A DNA stretch of 64,000 nucleotides, from contig NC_049980.1 of NCBI RefSeq assembly GCF_000003815.2, forward strand, positions 22,023,249 to 22,087,248, in the 5' to 3' direction. Made by a program: the position numbers and the translations under genes. The notes beneath the pieces are model-generated. The model did not search any database and was not told where the DNA came from. It saw only the letters and a list, made by a program, of their open reading frames with translations. Below, one piece after another: positions 36,401 through 48,692 of the stretch. Positions within the stretch are counted from its first letter, which is position 1. Every line of letters starts with the position of its first letter. Source of the stretch: Branchiostoma floridae. Its lineage: Eukaryota; Chordata; Leptocardii; Amphioxiformes; Branchiostomatidae.

Positions 36401-39400
36401 AGAAATGTCAAAGTCCTTCTACGTGACTGAGGAAACTTATTTTACCAATAGCGGTGATCGAAATGTTCGTTCGTTTCTCAACAGGCTGTGTGCAAGCAAA
36501 TCTTATACCTATACTTTTATGTTCCCGTAGAATGTCCCTGGCATTTTTCCATTCAGTATTCTAACGTTTTGGTCCAATTAATCCCCGAACTCCATTTCAA
36601 ATTCAAACTTTCTGCGCGAACGGCAATCCCTCACCGGGGTCATGCCCCAGCCATCCCTCTCGGAATGAGCAGTTATAACTATTTCACGGGAAATGGCGGT
36701 ATAATGGGCGGGGGAACGTCCGTAGAGATGAGTAAGTGATAACCGTATGCGTGGCACGTGCGATAACATTTACCGCTCGTAAAAGATGGCGTCAGATGGT
36801 CAGCCATGATTACTAGGAGGGTTATCATGCTGTTAGGTTTGTAAATGCCATCTTAGCGCCATCGCACCGTACCATGTTCTAAAGATCAAAGAATTGACTC
36901 ATCCTTCAAGGGTCATGGACGCTTCGATTGGTCTTCGGTACCTTATTATTCCAACAAAGCTGGGATAGAAAGAGGAGGCAGTGACAAACTTTGGTTGCTA
37001 TAAAATGCTGAGATTGCTTATTTATTTGAGCAGTGCCGTCTGACGAGCGCATTCCTCGGAGACGTATGTTGAGTTTACGTAAGTGCCAATAATCAGTCGG
37101 ACGTAGAACACGACCATGGATCTGTGTTGATACCAGGAGATTCTTTGCTCCTCGTTCCCATGAATTCCCTTTACCGTGATCAACAGTGTTGTTTGTCGTT
37201 CCCAGGACTCCGATGGCAGTGAGAAGTCGGCCGGCGGGTTTGATCTCGGAGACTACGACAGGTGTGAGGAGGGCACCAAGAAGGACTGCCGGAAGAGCCC
37301 CAACTCCATCGTGGTTGTGCCTTCATCCACGGCAGGAAACGATGTACGTTATTCCGTATAGACAGGCCTTATGGAACATCATGCTTGGTCGGTTTTACAA
37401 AGAAATTGACTTTTATACGGAATTTTACTTTCATTCTCATTGATTAGCTTCGCTTTTGAAACATTGCATTATAGTTTGTTACGCACATGATCATACAAAA
37501 ACAGTACTTTCTTTGACAGTACTTGACCTAGGATGCTTTGGGTTACTAGTATTCTGGACTCCATTCCCCTTGCCAAATGTCAGAAGTTTTCAAAGAAAAG
37601 ACCGTCGCTCTTAATTTACGACATTCGTTGCAAGGCACAACTTTTGATAATACGTTATAGAACATCTTACTCGGAGACGTAATCTCCAAATTTTTCATGA
37701 GACCATGGACGTGACAGACAGGTAAACGTTGTGTGAGAAGGGTCAGCTAGATCAAACATCCGTCAGCAGCTACTAGTATGTCGAGAAATTCCAACTCAGG
37801 GCCCCGTCACATTTTTCGTACGATAGGTTCACGACATCGAATTGAAGGTGTTCTTGGATGTGTCGTACAATATCTGGGCACCTTGTGATCGGTTCTGTCA
37901 TAGTCTTACTGAAAGTCCTATGACGAAAAGTCGCAGAAAGAATGTGACTTCGCTTTAACTACGTGTATATCAGGTTAATGTTGCGTTGCCTGTGCATGCG
38001 GGCGCCAGCTCGGTTCAGCAGTTTTATGATACCGCCATCTAGGCTAGGATTCATGTTACGGTGGAGAGTGTAATAAGCATTTCATGTATTGACATAGAGC
38101 TGTGCTTTATAGTAGCATGAATGTTTCTCAACCATGTCACCATATTCGTTTTCCTAAGAAACATAAATCTGATTTTGCCAAACACATAAACACACGTGTA
38201 CACCAACCCACAATCGTATATCCGTAGTGTATACGGACGATCTGTGTAGTAATCTACTCGGGGAATAAAAGGCACTGAAGCTTTAAGACGACCTTCCAGT
38301 GAGACCTGCTGCAGGCCTCTGGAAGGATTTCCGACAAGGCGAATGTGCGGCAGTCAATATCGATTTTACCTCAGTCTCTGAGGAAGGCGCCAATGTAGGA
38401 TGGGAGGAACAACGCGTCTGCCTCCGACCCCATCAAAACCAGCATACAGCCATAAATCTGTCTTCTATTTGTTACCTCGATCCTCCACATATCATCCCTA
38501 TTCAACACGCCCACATCTATCCTGATTAGACTATACCTTCTACCGACCTGCTGGATGGATCAATAGGTGTCGTCCCAGTTACAGTCAGTGCCCTTTTCAA
38601 CGCCCCATAGTCGTTAAACATGCACATGTCAAACGATTTTCACGTCAACGCTTCCAGAGCGTGAGTCTGAAACGATGCGCTTTTCTTCTAGGAACCAGGT
38701 CATTTGTGCATTTAAATGGAGCTTTGTGTGCTGCCTCATCTGAAAAGATTAAGTAAAAGAGCGAGCAAAAAATCTGAGAGACAGTCTCAGGATCAAACCC
38801 ACAAAACTGCTTTAGCCGTTGTGAGTAACAAGACCAATGCGGAAATATCTCACAGACTTAATGCAGTTTTGTATTGATTTCGGATGCCAATGACTGGACT
38901 ATCAATTCTGCACATTGGAATGTGTCTAGATATTTCATGGGTACCATCAAAATATTTATGTCGTAGAGATGACAAAAAGGAACGATACAGACGATCGCTC
39001 AAGCGGAATGTGGCAGAGGAATATTACATGTCTTTTCATATATCTTTTAAAATTCCAAATCACGCCCGGTCCCCTCCCCAAAGATGGATGGGAAAATAAT
39101 TTTCGATGTAGTCTGGATTTTACATCACACTCTTAAATAAAAGTTGGAACGTCCTTTAAGCCCCTCAACAGCCCGTCTTTTCTAATATCATGTCTGATGA
39201 CGTTATTTACCAGGTGTTGAAGATGCTGTTCTTCGCTGACAGTAAAGAGGAGAGAGACGCCTGGATAAAGGCCATCAACTCCGCCATAGAGAAGGCAAAG
39301 CACCCTATTGTCATCGACTCCGAGGTAGGAACATTTTTATAAGTATCGTCACTTCATCCTCGCTTGCATACCCCTTTCGGGCCTTTCCCCTAAAGTCTGC

Positions 39401-42400
39401 GACCGAAGCGCTGAGCAACCCAAAACTTGACAGGTTGCTCATCGAATTTGATGTAAAACGATATTTTCACGTTTAGTCAGTTTTGTTTTTGTTGATACGT
39501 CGTGTATTACAATTCACATTTCAATTCTAATGTCAAGAATCGCGAAAAAATCACATTAGTCGCTCAGCGATCGCTGTCTAGAGCAAAGGGGGCATCAGCA
39601 GTACGCAATGATTGTCCTGACTGACATACAGTCCTTCAGTCAGTCCTTCATGGGCTAACGCAGATTACAATCCGCTACCGAGATTGCGACTATACTAGCG
39701 TTATGTGACAACATTTGTTGTGTTATGTGGAGGCAAGACTTGACACATACAGGTAGGACTGGCTTATATATCCATATACATGCCACACAATGATTTCTGT
39801 CTCACCATCGCACCATGTACCATCTGAGCTGACCAGGTCACACATTACGTTCTGTCCACAGTACGAGGACGACGGCACCCCGACCCGGCCGCTAGAACAC
39901 GTCACCAAAGAACGGCCAAAGCCCAGGGGACGGCGGCCTCCCACCAGACAAGCACTCAGGGTAAACATATTACTACTTTCTCTCCTGTTCTTTCTAGAAA
40001 TCGGAAACTTTCCAACAAGACATGGGATCGGCAGTTGTCCCAGGGGGCGACCAAGACTCCGCTGGCTCTGTCACCGGAAACAGGAAGTCACATCATGTGC
40101 GTATCGGGAGTCTGGTAGTTGTCTTATGACTATCATGAAAGATGTTGGAAAGTTGATGTATGATTTAAGCATGTGCACGAAACCGACGCTTGGATAAATT
40201 TTGGGTGTCTCAAGCGGCGTCAACCTGATCATACTAAAACGGCATGCATCCTATCGCTTTGTTTTCCTTTTTGCAAAGGATTTCATGGTTACACAGTTAC
40301 AATGATCGCCTACAGTTAAGAGTGCTGTTATTTTACCCATGTGCAGGAAGAAGCCAAATTCGTGAATTCGCCCAGTCATGATCCACGTTTTCGTATGCTG
40401 ACTGTGGGTATGAAAGGATTCGAAAGAAACAAAGAAGGTAAGAAAATAAAGAACTCATGTATCATTTACACACACATAGAGGTCGGCTAGCACTTTGGGA
40501 CAGAACCAACGAAATCAAGCTGGAATTTCAGTATGGGAAACATAGTCCTTCGATTCTGGAAAAGTTGAACTATAATTTCCAACGCGAAAAGTGGACTTAC
40601 CCAAATTTTCGATTGAATAGTCCTACGATGTTCTGTACGAAGACTCCAAACCACAGCAAAGAAAACAAAAATGAAGTGGTGTGGCTACGTGTCACGGTCC
40701 AGAGAGGAAGAAATTTGAGGGACAGGTGAGATAGATGGAAAAAAATGGCTGTGAAATCTTCTGTGGTGCCCCAACAAAGAGATAGATGGTATGAGAGTCC
40801 TGTATTGCAAGGTATGGTATGTTCCGTGCACTACATTAACTATGTCTTTATCGGTTGCAGAGACAGAAAGCGAAGGGGAGTGCTCCGTGCTGTCCACAGC
40901 CTCGCCCCGCCCGTCTGAAATCAAACGCCAGGTGCGCCAGCAGACCTCTCCGCTGGTAGACCACAGCTACACCAGTAAGACCAGCCGGTCAGCCTCCCCG
41001 GCCTCCCTACCCTCCACTCCTGCCTCGCCAGCTAGCACAAGGTGGGATGTCGTCATTGCCTTTGGGTGTGTAGGCTGGTGTGACAGTAAGCAACTGTGTT
41101 GTTAAGACTAATCAATAGCTCGGCGTTCGTGTATGTCTCGAGAAGCATTTCCCGTTTCCGACCATAGAGACATTTATCATGGCTTATTCATGCAAACAAT
41201 GTCATTGTGCACCTCCTCCATACCGTGCCCGTTGCTTGTACGAATAAATATGTCATGCAACGGCCCTGACATGCCGGCCTGCGATCCGTTCTTTTCCCTG
41301 CGCTAGCAGTCAGCCAATCGGATACTCCCCTTCTGTTGATGAAGTTACCAGCCAGTCGCGTTGCCTCTTGACCGTAGGCAACGATGGGATTGGTTTAAGA
41401 CGTTTAACGCTGCGAAAAGGACAGATCACATGCCGGCACGCCAGGACCTGACACGATCGCGAGAGGATGTCAATGCGATGTCTCTCATTTACGTACGCAT
41501 TATGTACATTCCATCCATGTCGCTTTCAGCAACACTCTCCCTACTGGCAGGAGGAAGTACAAGTTATGAGCTAGGACAGAGGTGTAACCCCGGCAGTTGC
41601 AAGTACGGGTCTTTGGCACGACGTCCTAGCTATTAGGGGCACCTGTGTGTGTGTTTGTGTGGCACTTCATCGCACGTAGGCCTGTATTTCTAGCACACAA
41701 CGTAACAGCAAAATAAGTCTTGTTCGTCTCAACACCTATCAAAATGACTCATTCTGTTAATCTTCAAAAGCACTTTTCAGAGGCTGGAAGTTCATATCCT
41801 TTTCCCTCTAGAAATGAAAATCATTTTTCCATCTATCCCTTCTGTGCACACAACCTGAAAATGGAACGTCAAGAGCAGCAGTAGTAGAAACGAGTGTCCA
41901 GCAGCATTGCCTCTAACGTTTTAAATGTTATGATTGTTTAGGAGCGAGTCACAGACACCAGATGACAGCAAATCGGACAAGGCCGTCCAGACTACCCGTG
42001 ATATTGGCGTCCAGACCAGAGAGACCAGGATGCGTGATGACTGTAGGAGCAGGAGCAGCGAGAGTGGCGCCGGGGACAGGGTAACCAACAACCACGTCTG
42101 TAACAGCACGGAGAGTGTGGACTCCTTGTCGGCAACAGGCACGGACTCGGACGGGGATGTGGTGGTGGGGAGAATACGCGAACCCCGACGAGGTAGTATC
42201 GGCTCTGGCCGTATGAGGGATGCTTCGCCAAGCATCAGGAACGGTTCACCAGGCAGCAGCCCCACGAGGACTGTGTCCGAGATTAGCAAATCGATGAAAG
42301 CAGCTAAAGAGTTGCTACAGAACGCAGAAAAGGCAAACGAGGCCGCAGGACACGCGATGAAGGAGGCGTCTAAGATGAGGAGAGAGGTTCAGATGTTTGC

Positions 42401-42767
42401 CGAGGAAACAAGAAAGGTCCGCGAGGAGCTGGAGAAGACCACAGAATCTGCTGAGGCATCGAAAGGATCGCCACTAGGATCTCCTGAGAAGTCGGCAGAC
42501 CCCGCTGAGTTACAAAAGAAGATGGAAGAGAAATATGACGAACTTAGTAAAATAACTGAAGAAGCAAAGACAATGCGGGACAGGGCAAAAGACGCCCTGT
42601 TGGCGGCTGAACGCGCTAAGGAGACCTTGGACAATGCAGAAAAGGCTCGCCAGGAGTACATGAAGCTCAGTGAGGATTGCAAGGAACTGATTGCAAAAAT
42701 GACTATCGCTGAATCAAAAAAAGGCAAAGACCCGAAAGAGAAATCCCCCGAGAAGAAGAAAAAGTAG
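33497..42767 (+). CDS. PLEKHO1/2-like PH-domain protein (5' end incomplete)
   Basis: Exons: 33497-33637, 37206-37343, 39214-39324, 39862-39960, 40347-40437, 40861-41041, 41942-42767. Phases agree at every junction and the sum is 529 codons with the stop. The first three encode a PH domain: CGWLTKQCGKGLLASWKRRY, then FDLGDYDRCEE, then FFADSKEERDAWIKAINSA with the conserved PH tryptophan. Exon four carries PLEHVTKER and RRPPTR, which together mark the PLEKHO family. The middle is Ser/Pro-rich. The last exon (about 275 residues) ends in a long Lys/Glu coiled coil and a lysine tail. In vertebrates PLEKHO1 (CKIP-1) and PLEKHO2 are membrane-recruited adaptors; PLEKHO1 binds CK2 and Smurf1. LEHVT is closer to PLEKHO2. 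A single gene before the vertebrate duplication is my inference. Confidence 0.9.
33638..41941 (+). other. Introns of the PLEKHO-like gene
   Basis: The introns are 33638-37205, 37344-39213, 39325-39861, 39961-40346, 40438-40860 and 41042-41941. They hold a 12-A run (34517-34528), a small palindrome CCTTCCAG...CTGGAAGG (38292-38326) and a GT-rich patch near 41645. The 151-codon open frame at 35105-35560 matches no family I know and lacks an acceptor/donor pair of the right phase. Confidence 0.7.
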
Positions 42768-44576
42768 TAAAAAAAGACAACTGTCCATTCCATCCGTTTT
42801 TACAAAGTGACAAAAAGCTCGGCCCTGCAGTGTAACGTACGTAGTCACATGGATTTTTCATACGTGTATGTATGCAACATCAAGAAAGATTTGACTTAGT
42901 TTTAATACCTTGTTAACATGTTGCAAAATATATTGGTCAATCACCGCTGACAACCTGCCGTGGTGACTAAACATAGGCCGCTTTAAATACTTGTATTGTC
43001 CTAATGCACAATATAATAAGTGTACCTGCTTGAACCACCACAGCTTCACTACCACCAGCCATGTTCCGGTATTGTTTTCTGCAGTATATCTTACAACAAA
43101 CTAGAAATACAGAAAGAACTTAACGGCTGGGAACATGCATAGAAATGCCTTGGACGCTATGGTCACAGAGTCGGCGTCAACAAAACCTAGCTGTGGATCC
43201 CATTGAAATCTCAGACGGTTCATTTGATAATGGGTAAATTTGTCCAGTATAGTATCAGCTGTGCCACGTGCATTTTCACACTGTATCTAGCTGAAGTATT
43301 TCTCTACATTATCCGTGTCTGTCAGTCAACCAACTTTAGATTCAAGAAAAGAACTGCACAATCTTATTTGTCTTGTGAACTTATTTGGAAACCGAGACCT
43401 TTTGAAGAGCAGCAAACTCAATTTTTATTACAAGAAAAGGCATTTTGAGCAATTCTCTTTGCATCCCTGTAGATAGTTTGATATGATATTTCCTAGATGG
43501 TCCTTGCTCAAGCATTATCAAAATGCCTCGACTCAGGCAAGTGAATTTCATGGGTGCTTTATAAATTCATACTTTAATGCTACGATATGCAAAGTAAGCC
43601 ACAAAAGACATCATTACGTGTGTTATTAGGTGGTCTGTCCGAAAGTTGTGTAAGAATGCATAAGATTGTATATGTTAAGTCAGATTGGCGATGAAACTTG
43701 TTGTGCTACAACTGGTGTCTTGTGTATTCTTGGTGCGTGTCCCTCTTTGTAGACGAAAAATCATACTGAGCAGAATTACTTTCCTACCACATCAACCTGC
43801 AAGCATATTTATTTGTGGGGAAAAATGACAGCAATTGAACAGGGACCACCAAGACAATGTTACATCCACAACCTGGACAGTGCCAGTATTGCATTCTCTG
43901 CCTTGAAACAACATTGTGTGAGAAAGAAATAGTACATGATAATTGCTTTTCTTTGCATTTTGTCAGTTGCACTTTTAAGGTCACTATAAGGTAAAACAGC
44001 CAATGGCACACACAACTAAGCACTAAGGTTGTCTACTGATAGTCTACACCTTCATTGGTATTCAACATGTAACACCACCACTGGAGCTTTTCAAATTATC
44101 TATTGATTTTGTATGACCCTTTTTGGCAATGGCTCAGGTAGGAGGCATTCCCTGTAGTATTATGATCACTGAAAATATTTAAGACTTGCATCAATGCATT
44201 CCCTGTGGAATTGATTTTGTGACAGTCTTTTTTATCATTCCTTTGTGGAGGGTTTTCAGCTTGAAATGTGGAACCTACATTTACTGCCCTCCTCAAACTA
44301 ATGTATAGTCTTTTTCTTCTCAAAGGAAGCCTTACAACCTGCACAAAGTATGTCATATGAAAATAAAGACATCAGCTTGCATGTTGTACATCTTTTGTCT
44401 TGTTTCTTTTTTTTCCCAGTCTGTGTGAACAAGAAAGCATTTCTTGATTACATATAAAATAAGTTGTATGACTGCAATGAATCCAGATCAGGGAATATCA
44501 GTCAGGCAAATTGCTGAGTAACATGGTACCTCTATAACAAAAGGAATCTGTTTTATGGCGTAACAGGTGAGAGGCC
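42768..44576. other. Convergent 3' ends of PLEKHO-like and TRMO
   Basis: This 1.8-kb interval between the two stop codons contains the 3' UTRs. For the plus strand, AATAAA at 44362-44367 is followed by a T/GT-rich tract (44378-44418). For the minus strand the nearest AATAAA complement I find is at 43808-43813. If both are used, the transcripts overlap by roughly 550 bases. No other gene is seen. Confidence 0.5.
44362..44367 (+). terminator. Candidate polyadenylation signal of the PLEKHO-like gene
   Basis: AATAAA is followed within about 15 bases by a T- and GT-rich stretch (TTTTGTCTTG, then TTCTTTTTTTT). It lies 1.6 kb after the stop codon, so the 3' UTR would be long; an earlier weaker signal may exist. 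Confidence 0.45.
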
Positions 44577-47500
44577 TTAGACACCCGATTGTAATGAGGT
44601 AGAACAGTCAGCATAACACACTGGTTGGACTCTAATTACCTCTGCAGTATTCCCATCAAACCAGCATGTCACATGTATGCTGTCCACACTGAAGAAGTAC
44701 AGACGGTCCTGACACTTGTTCCTGAAGTAGGGGGACCTTGGGTCAGCACTAAGGATGTCACAGATAGCTTTCTTGGCTTCTCCACTGTCCTTGAATGTAG
44801 TGAGACTAAAAACATCTGAACCATTTCCTAAGAGACAACAAGAAAGTCATTTTAGTCAAAGTCACTTATGAATAGACAATTGTTACATACATTACAATCA
44901 TTATGGCAAATCCCCATATCTCAACTGTTAGAGGCCTCACAGTTGAGCTGGTTTTATAGTTGGGAACAGCAAGACTCTAGTTCAATCCTGTGTAGAAGTT
45001 AGAACATTATTGAATTCCTGCCAACTTATCCCATGACAATCGTATGTTAATTTTGCCTTGTCCACATCATATTTTGGCTTTACAAACATCTTCTATATGA
45101 GCTAACAGAAGGCCATCTTGAGAAGCACTCGGTCGTGGTTTTGACCTAGCACCTCGTCATTACACTTGACCAACAACCAAACAATTTGGCTGACAGCTTC
45201 CTCTACTTGCTGGTTCTATATGAAAGCACAAAGCATCACACAAGGAAGCCAGAGGACTTTCCTTTACAGGATTGCAAAAGAAATGCAGCATGCAAAATGA
45301 TGATTCATTGAATTAGCTTCAAATTAATGCCCAAAATCAATTTACATAAATCATTCCTACATCAGTTGTTGATAATAATAAGTATGTTGATATGTTCCTA
45401 CACCTACAACATGTATATGTCCATAGTCCTTTGGCCACAAAGATGTCACCAATATCATTCTGTGAAATCCCATCATTATTATTCAAAAAATGCTCACCTT
45501 CAGAATGGAATTTTTGAAGTGTTGCTTCAGCATTTGGGGTAAAGCTAACCGTAAGTTTTTGAACAGGAGGAGAGGTGACCCAACTGGCAACAGTGACCTG
45601 TTCTGGTGTAGAAACAGCTCCACTCACACTGCTCTCTTTGGACCAGTTTTCATTGCCATGGTCATCAGTTGAGTTGTCTTCTGAAGGACTTTTCTGACGT
45701 GGCTCATGAAAGCTCAGGTTTGTTTTCACAGAGTCTGTGTCCTCTACAGAGATATCTTTATCAGCTGCATTCTCTCTACCACAGGCAATACTTGCTTTCT
45801 GCCCAGCAGATGAAGCTGTTGAACCAGCTGATACTCCATCATAGACAGGGATGTACGGCTTGATGTCCAGGATGGGTGTACCATCGATAATGTCTATGCC
45901 TGACAAATGTAATGTGTCACCTGCATGGAAAAAAACATGATTTCTTTTTATTGAATGAACTGAGGATCTGTACGTGTTGTCAACCAAAAAATTACAATAG
46001 ATTCTAAATTTAGTTGGAGCACAATGACATTAGGGAAGAGAAAGGATGGGAAATGTACCTTCTACTTTGTCCAGTTTTGCCAGTGTTAGTCCAATTGGGT
46101 TTGGCCTGTGCGGACTTCTTGTTGCAAACACACCTACTTTGACTCCATCCAGCCTAGGAGGTTTTACCTTTGCTTTCACTGCTTCTCCTCCATTCATGTG
46201 GAAAACAAATAAAATCCTGAAAAAAAAATTCTTGTTCTGCTAGATGTCATATTTGAGCATGATATTCAAGGACTTACTTGGCCAGGTGTACTACGATGCA
46301 ACTAGCATATCAAGCACAGGTGAGCAGGCATTCTTAGACAATCTAAATACATACCTATCAAGGAACTATCTTCTTAGTTTACTGAATGGGTAAAAAGCTC
46401 AAGCCCACCATAACCCCAAGCACAAGTCCTGTGCAAGATTCGTTGACACATTTTTCTTACCATATGTGTGAAAACTTCTCAATACCATCCAGTGAATGCT
46501 CTGGGTTATTGAATACATTTCTGGAGATGGTGAGTTTGGCCTTTGACAGGTCACAAACTGTGGGCTGTCTCGGAGTGCCTGCCTTCTGCTTGAAACAAGA
46601 CTCCAAATGTCCAATTGGAGTACTCATAATTGCATCCTCTGTGAGGAAAAAAATAAAGCAACACTTTGAACCATACAAAGTGTGAGATGACCTTTCAAAA
46701 GTACACCACAAGTGTATATTAGATTATCAATAACATACAAGATATCAGGGGATATAGAAAAATTACCTGGTATGTAAGGCTTGCCAATAGCAACATCTTC
46801 AAAATGTCTGGATTCCTGGGGAGAGGTTTTTGGACGGATCATTTCTTGAATTTTTAAAACCTCTTTCTTCTGTACGCGCTTCAGAGTCTCTATCTGTTGC
46901 CTGTAGGGATACATGTCACACTCAGAACTTTGATGTTCCCACCACTACCTTGATTATGATGCACCACATTTCCATACCTAAGTTAATTTCTTTTTTTAAA
47001 TCATGCTGCTGTACTGGACAACTGTACTTCACTTTAGGACACACCAATTTCATTTCTTTGTTCTTGATTTTATGGGGAAATTAATGAAGATCCAAAATCA
47101 TGATTAAAAACATGCATTCTGTGATAAACCCAAATGCTACCATAGAAGTCACAAAGTCCACATATCAGACTAGTTAACATTTCAAACAGTTAATTTCAAC
47201 TTTTAATTCACAGTAATCTGCAGATTTGAGGACCAATTACATAATACATCATGTACCATGTCATAGTTTCTATAATCATTGACAAATGTAGTAGTAGTAC
47301 CTGTACCCATGAAATACTCTTTACTTACTTGAAGCATTAAATCATGAGAGCAGTAGAATATGCTTTTCAAGCTCTTCATATATGATATGCATAGAACACA
47401 GGCAGTAACTTTTATAGTGTTCTATTACTTGTTTGTTAACAATCCACCCATATATACCGACAGGCTTCCCATATGATGTTATTTGCACCATGTTGCAGAC

Positions 47501-48692
47501 GCCTAATGTTACATGCTACTACTGTACTCCAACATAACCATCGGTGGATTCAAATAATGACTATGATGTCCACTAAAAGCCTGTACTAGAAGTGTTCAAA
47601 ACACAGATGGATCTTGAAGGTTCCATTCAAGGGATACTTCATTAGAAACAGGTGAAAATGAGTACCAAGCTTTCTTTAAACCTTTATTTATCATGAGAAG
47701 CTCCCTTTGGTTAGGGACTCTCAGGTGGGACGTCAAGCTGGAGAGCCACACTGGTTTCAAGCTTTAGCATGTTTCTTATCAATAAGAGTACTAACGGGTC
47801 CACCAATAAGCACAGTGAAGGGGTCCACCAATAAGCACAGTGAAGGGGTCCACCAATAAGCACAGTGAGTGGATCAAACCTGTCTGTCTGGTCTTGTGCA
47901 ACTTGAACTTCGAGTTAACATACAAAACTGGTGTGCTCAGCAGTTTTGTAATACAAATAAACAGACTAGGCAATGATACATGATTTAAAGCTTTTGCTTC
48001 AATCGAAAAGATTAACGGCCTATTAAACTTGCTTTAATCAGATCATTGTCTATAAAGTCTCCTATTCACAGTAGATACATGAATGTCTTCCAGAGGGGGG
48101 ATAGCAGCAGTTGGAAGATCCCTCTGTCGCCATTCCTTTGCGAACTCGTCCGTTACAGTGTGTATGGAGTCCAGTGGAGCGGTGACCGTGAAGTTGAGCC
48201 CGACGTAAAACACCAGGATGAAGAGTACGGCGATAGTGAGATAGACCGGCGCGGCCAGGGCCCAGTACTTCTGCGGCCAGTAGGTCAGTCCTGCCGCGTG
48301 TAGCCACGGCTCGGGGACATAGGCCCACACAACATACAGGCCAAGGCCTAGGAACGACGCCAAGTACAGCACAAATCCATAAATAGCTCTCTCTGGGGAT
48401 GGCGACGGAGAAGAAGGCATCTTCTGTTGGGTTACCAGTTGGGAAGCTGTGTGTGCTTCTAGTTCTTCCGTGTTCAGACGGTAGTTGCTGCTACGGCTGC
48501 GAAGGGCATGGACCTTTTGATGTCCCCTCCTAACTTGTGAAAAGTGCTGGCTACCTTTGCAGACTTGTTTTGAACAGACTATACCCCCGTCTTGTTGTTG
48601 ACGGTATGAAAGTTACAACGCAAGGATCACCTTATATTTTTCAGCTCCTTTCTTGCCTGGGAGACTTCTTTTTGCAACAGTTGGGCGGCCAT
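44577..48692 (-). CDS. TRMO: tRNA (adenine(37)-N6)-methyltransferase, TrmO family
   Basis: Exons on the minus strand: 48692-48631, 46900-46767, 46638-46461, 46216-46059, 45920-45498, 44827-44577. All splice phases agree and the sum is 402 codons (401 aa). Exons one and two give an N-terminal coil ([13 protein letters not shown], residues about 18-30). The TsaA/TrmO domain follows: IGHLESCF (74-81), GTPRQP (86-91), [18 protein letters not shown] (158-167) and [16 protein letters not shown] (185-200). A low-complexity linker leads to a C-terminal block with [20 protein letters not shown] and HVTCWF, also typical of animal TRMO. The family uses SAM to N6-methylate t6A37 in certain tRNAs (tRNA-Ser in human). 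Intron one contains PIGP. The human protein is about 440 residues, so the length fits. Confidence 0.93.
47683..47688 (-). terminator. Candidate polyadenylation signal for PIGP inside TRMO intron 1
   Basis: The minus-strand AATAAA lies 355 bases after the PIGP stop codon and before TRMO exon two. If used, it would give PIGP its own short transcript and end TRMO transcripts early. Confidence 0.4.
47796..47868. repeat. 25-bp tandem repeat, three copies
   Basis: GGGTCCACCAATAAGCACAG repeats with a strict 25-bp period, starting at 47796, 47821 and 47846. It lies in TRMO intron one, downstream of PIGP. It makes an artefactual open frame on the minus strand. Confidence 0.9.
48043..48420 (-). CDS. 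PIGP: Phosphatidylinositol N-acetylglucosaminyltransferase subunit P
   Basis: A single uninterrupted 125-codon frame from ATG to TGA. The N terminus reads [15 protein letters not shown] first membrane segment (about 13-33) is followed by the family signature LTYWPQKYW (45-53), a second membrane segment (54-75), then [16 protein letters not shown] and a short [13 protein letters not shown] tail. PIG-P is a small ER-membrane subunit of the enzyme that adds GlcNAc to phosphatidylinositol, the first step of GPI-anchor synthesis, together with PIGA, PIGC, PIGH, PIGQ, PIGY and DPM2. Here it lies wholly inside TRMO intron one on the same strand. An AG acceptor-like CCCAACAG stands just before the ATG, so a spliced 5' UTR is possible. 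The human gene has introns; this copy has none in its coding part. Confidence 0.95.
   Translation of the reverse strand: MPSSPSPSPERAIYGFVLYLASFLGLGLYVVWAYVPEPWLHAAGLTYWPQKYWALAAPVYLTIAVLFILVFYVGLNFTVTAPLDSIHTVTDEFAKEWRQRDLPTAAIPPLEDIHVSTVNRRLYRQ

Noticed and set aside
41921-42289. 122-codon minus-strand frame opposite the last PLEKHO exon
   Set aside because: Antisense shadow of the Ser/Glu-rich coding exon.
44625-44819. Plus-strand ORF downstream of PLEKHO
   Set aside because: The minus strand here encodes the conserved TRMO C-terminal block with correct splice phase.
47796-47868. Direct repeats considered as a CRISPR array
   Set aside because: Units abut without spacers and the genome is eukaryotic.
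47791-47973. Minus-strand ORF considered as TRMO first exon
   Set aside because: Its frame is created by the 25-bp tandem repeat, and the exon at 48631-48692 fits the splice phase exactly.
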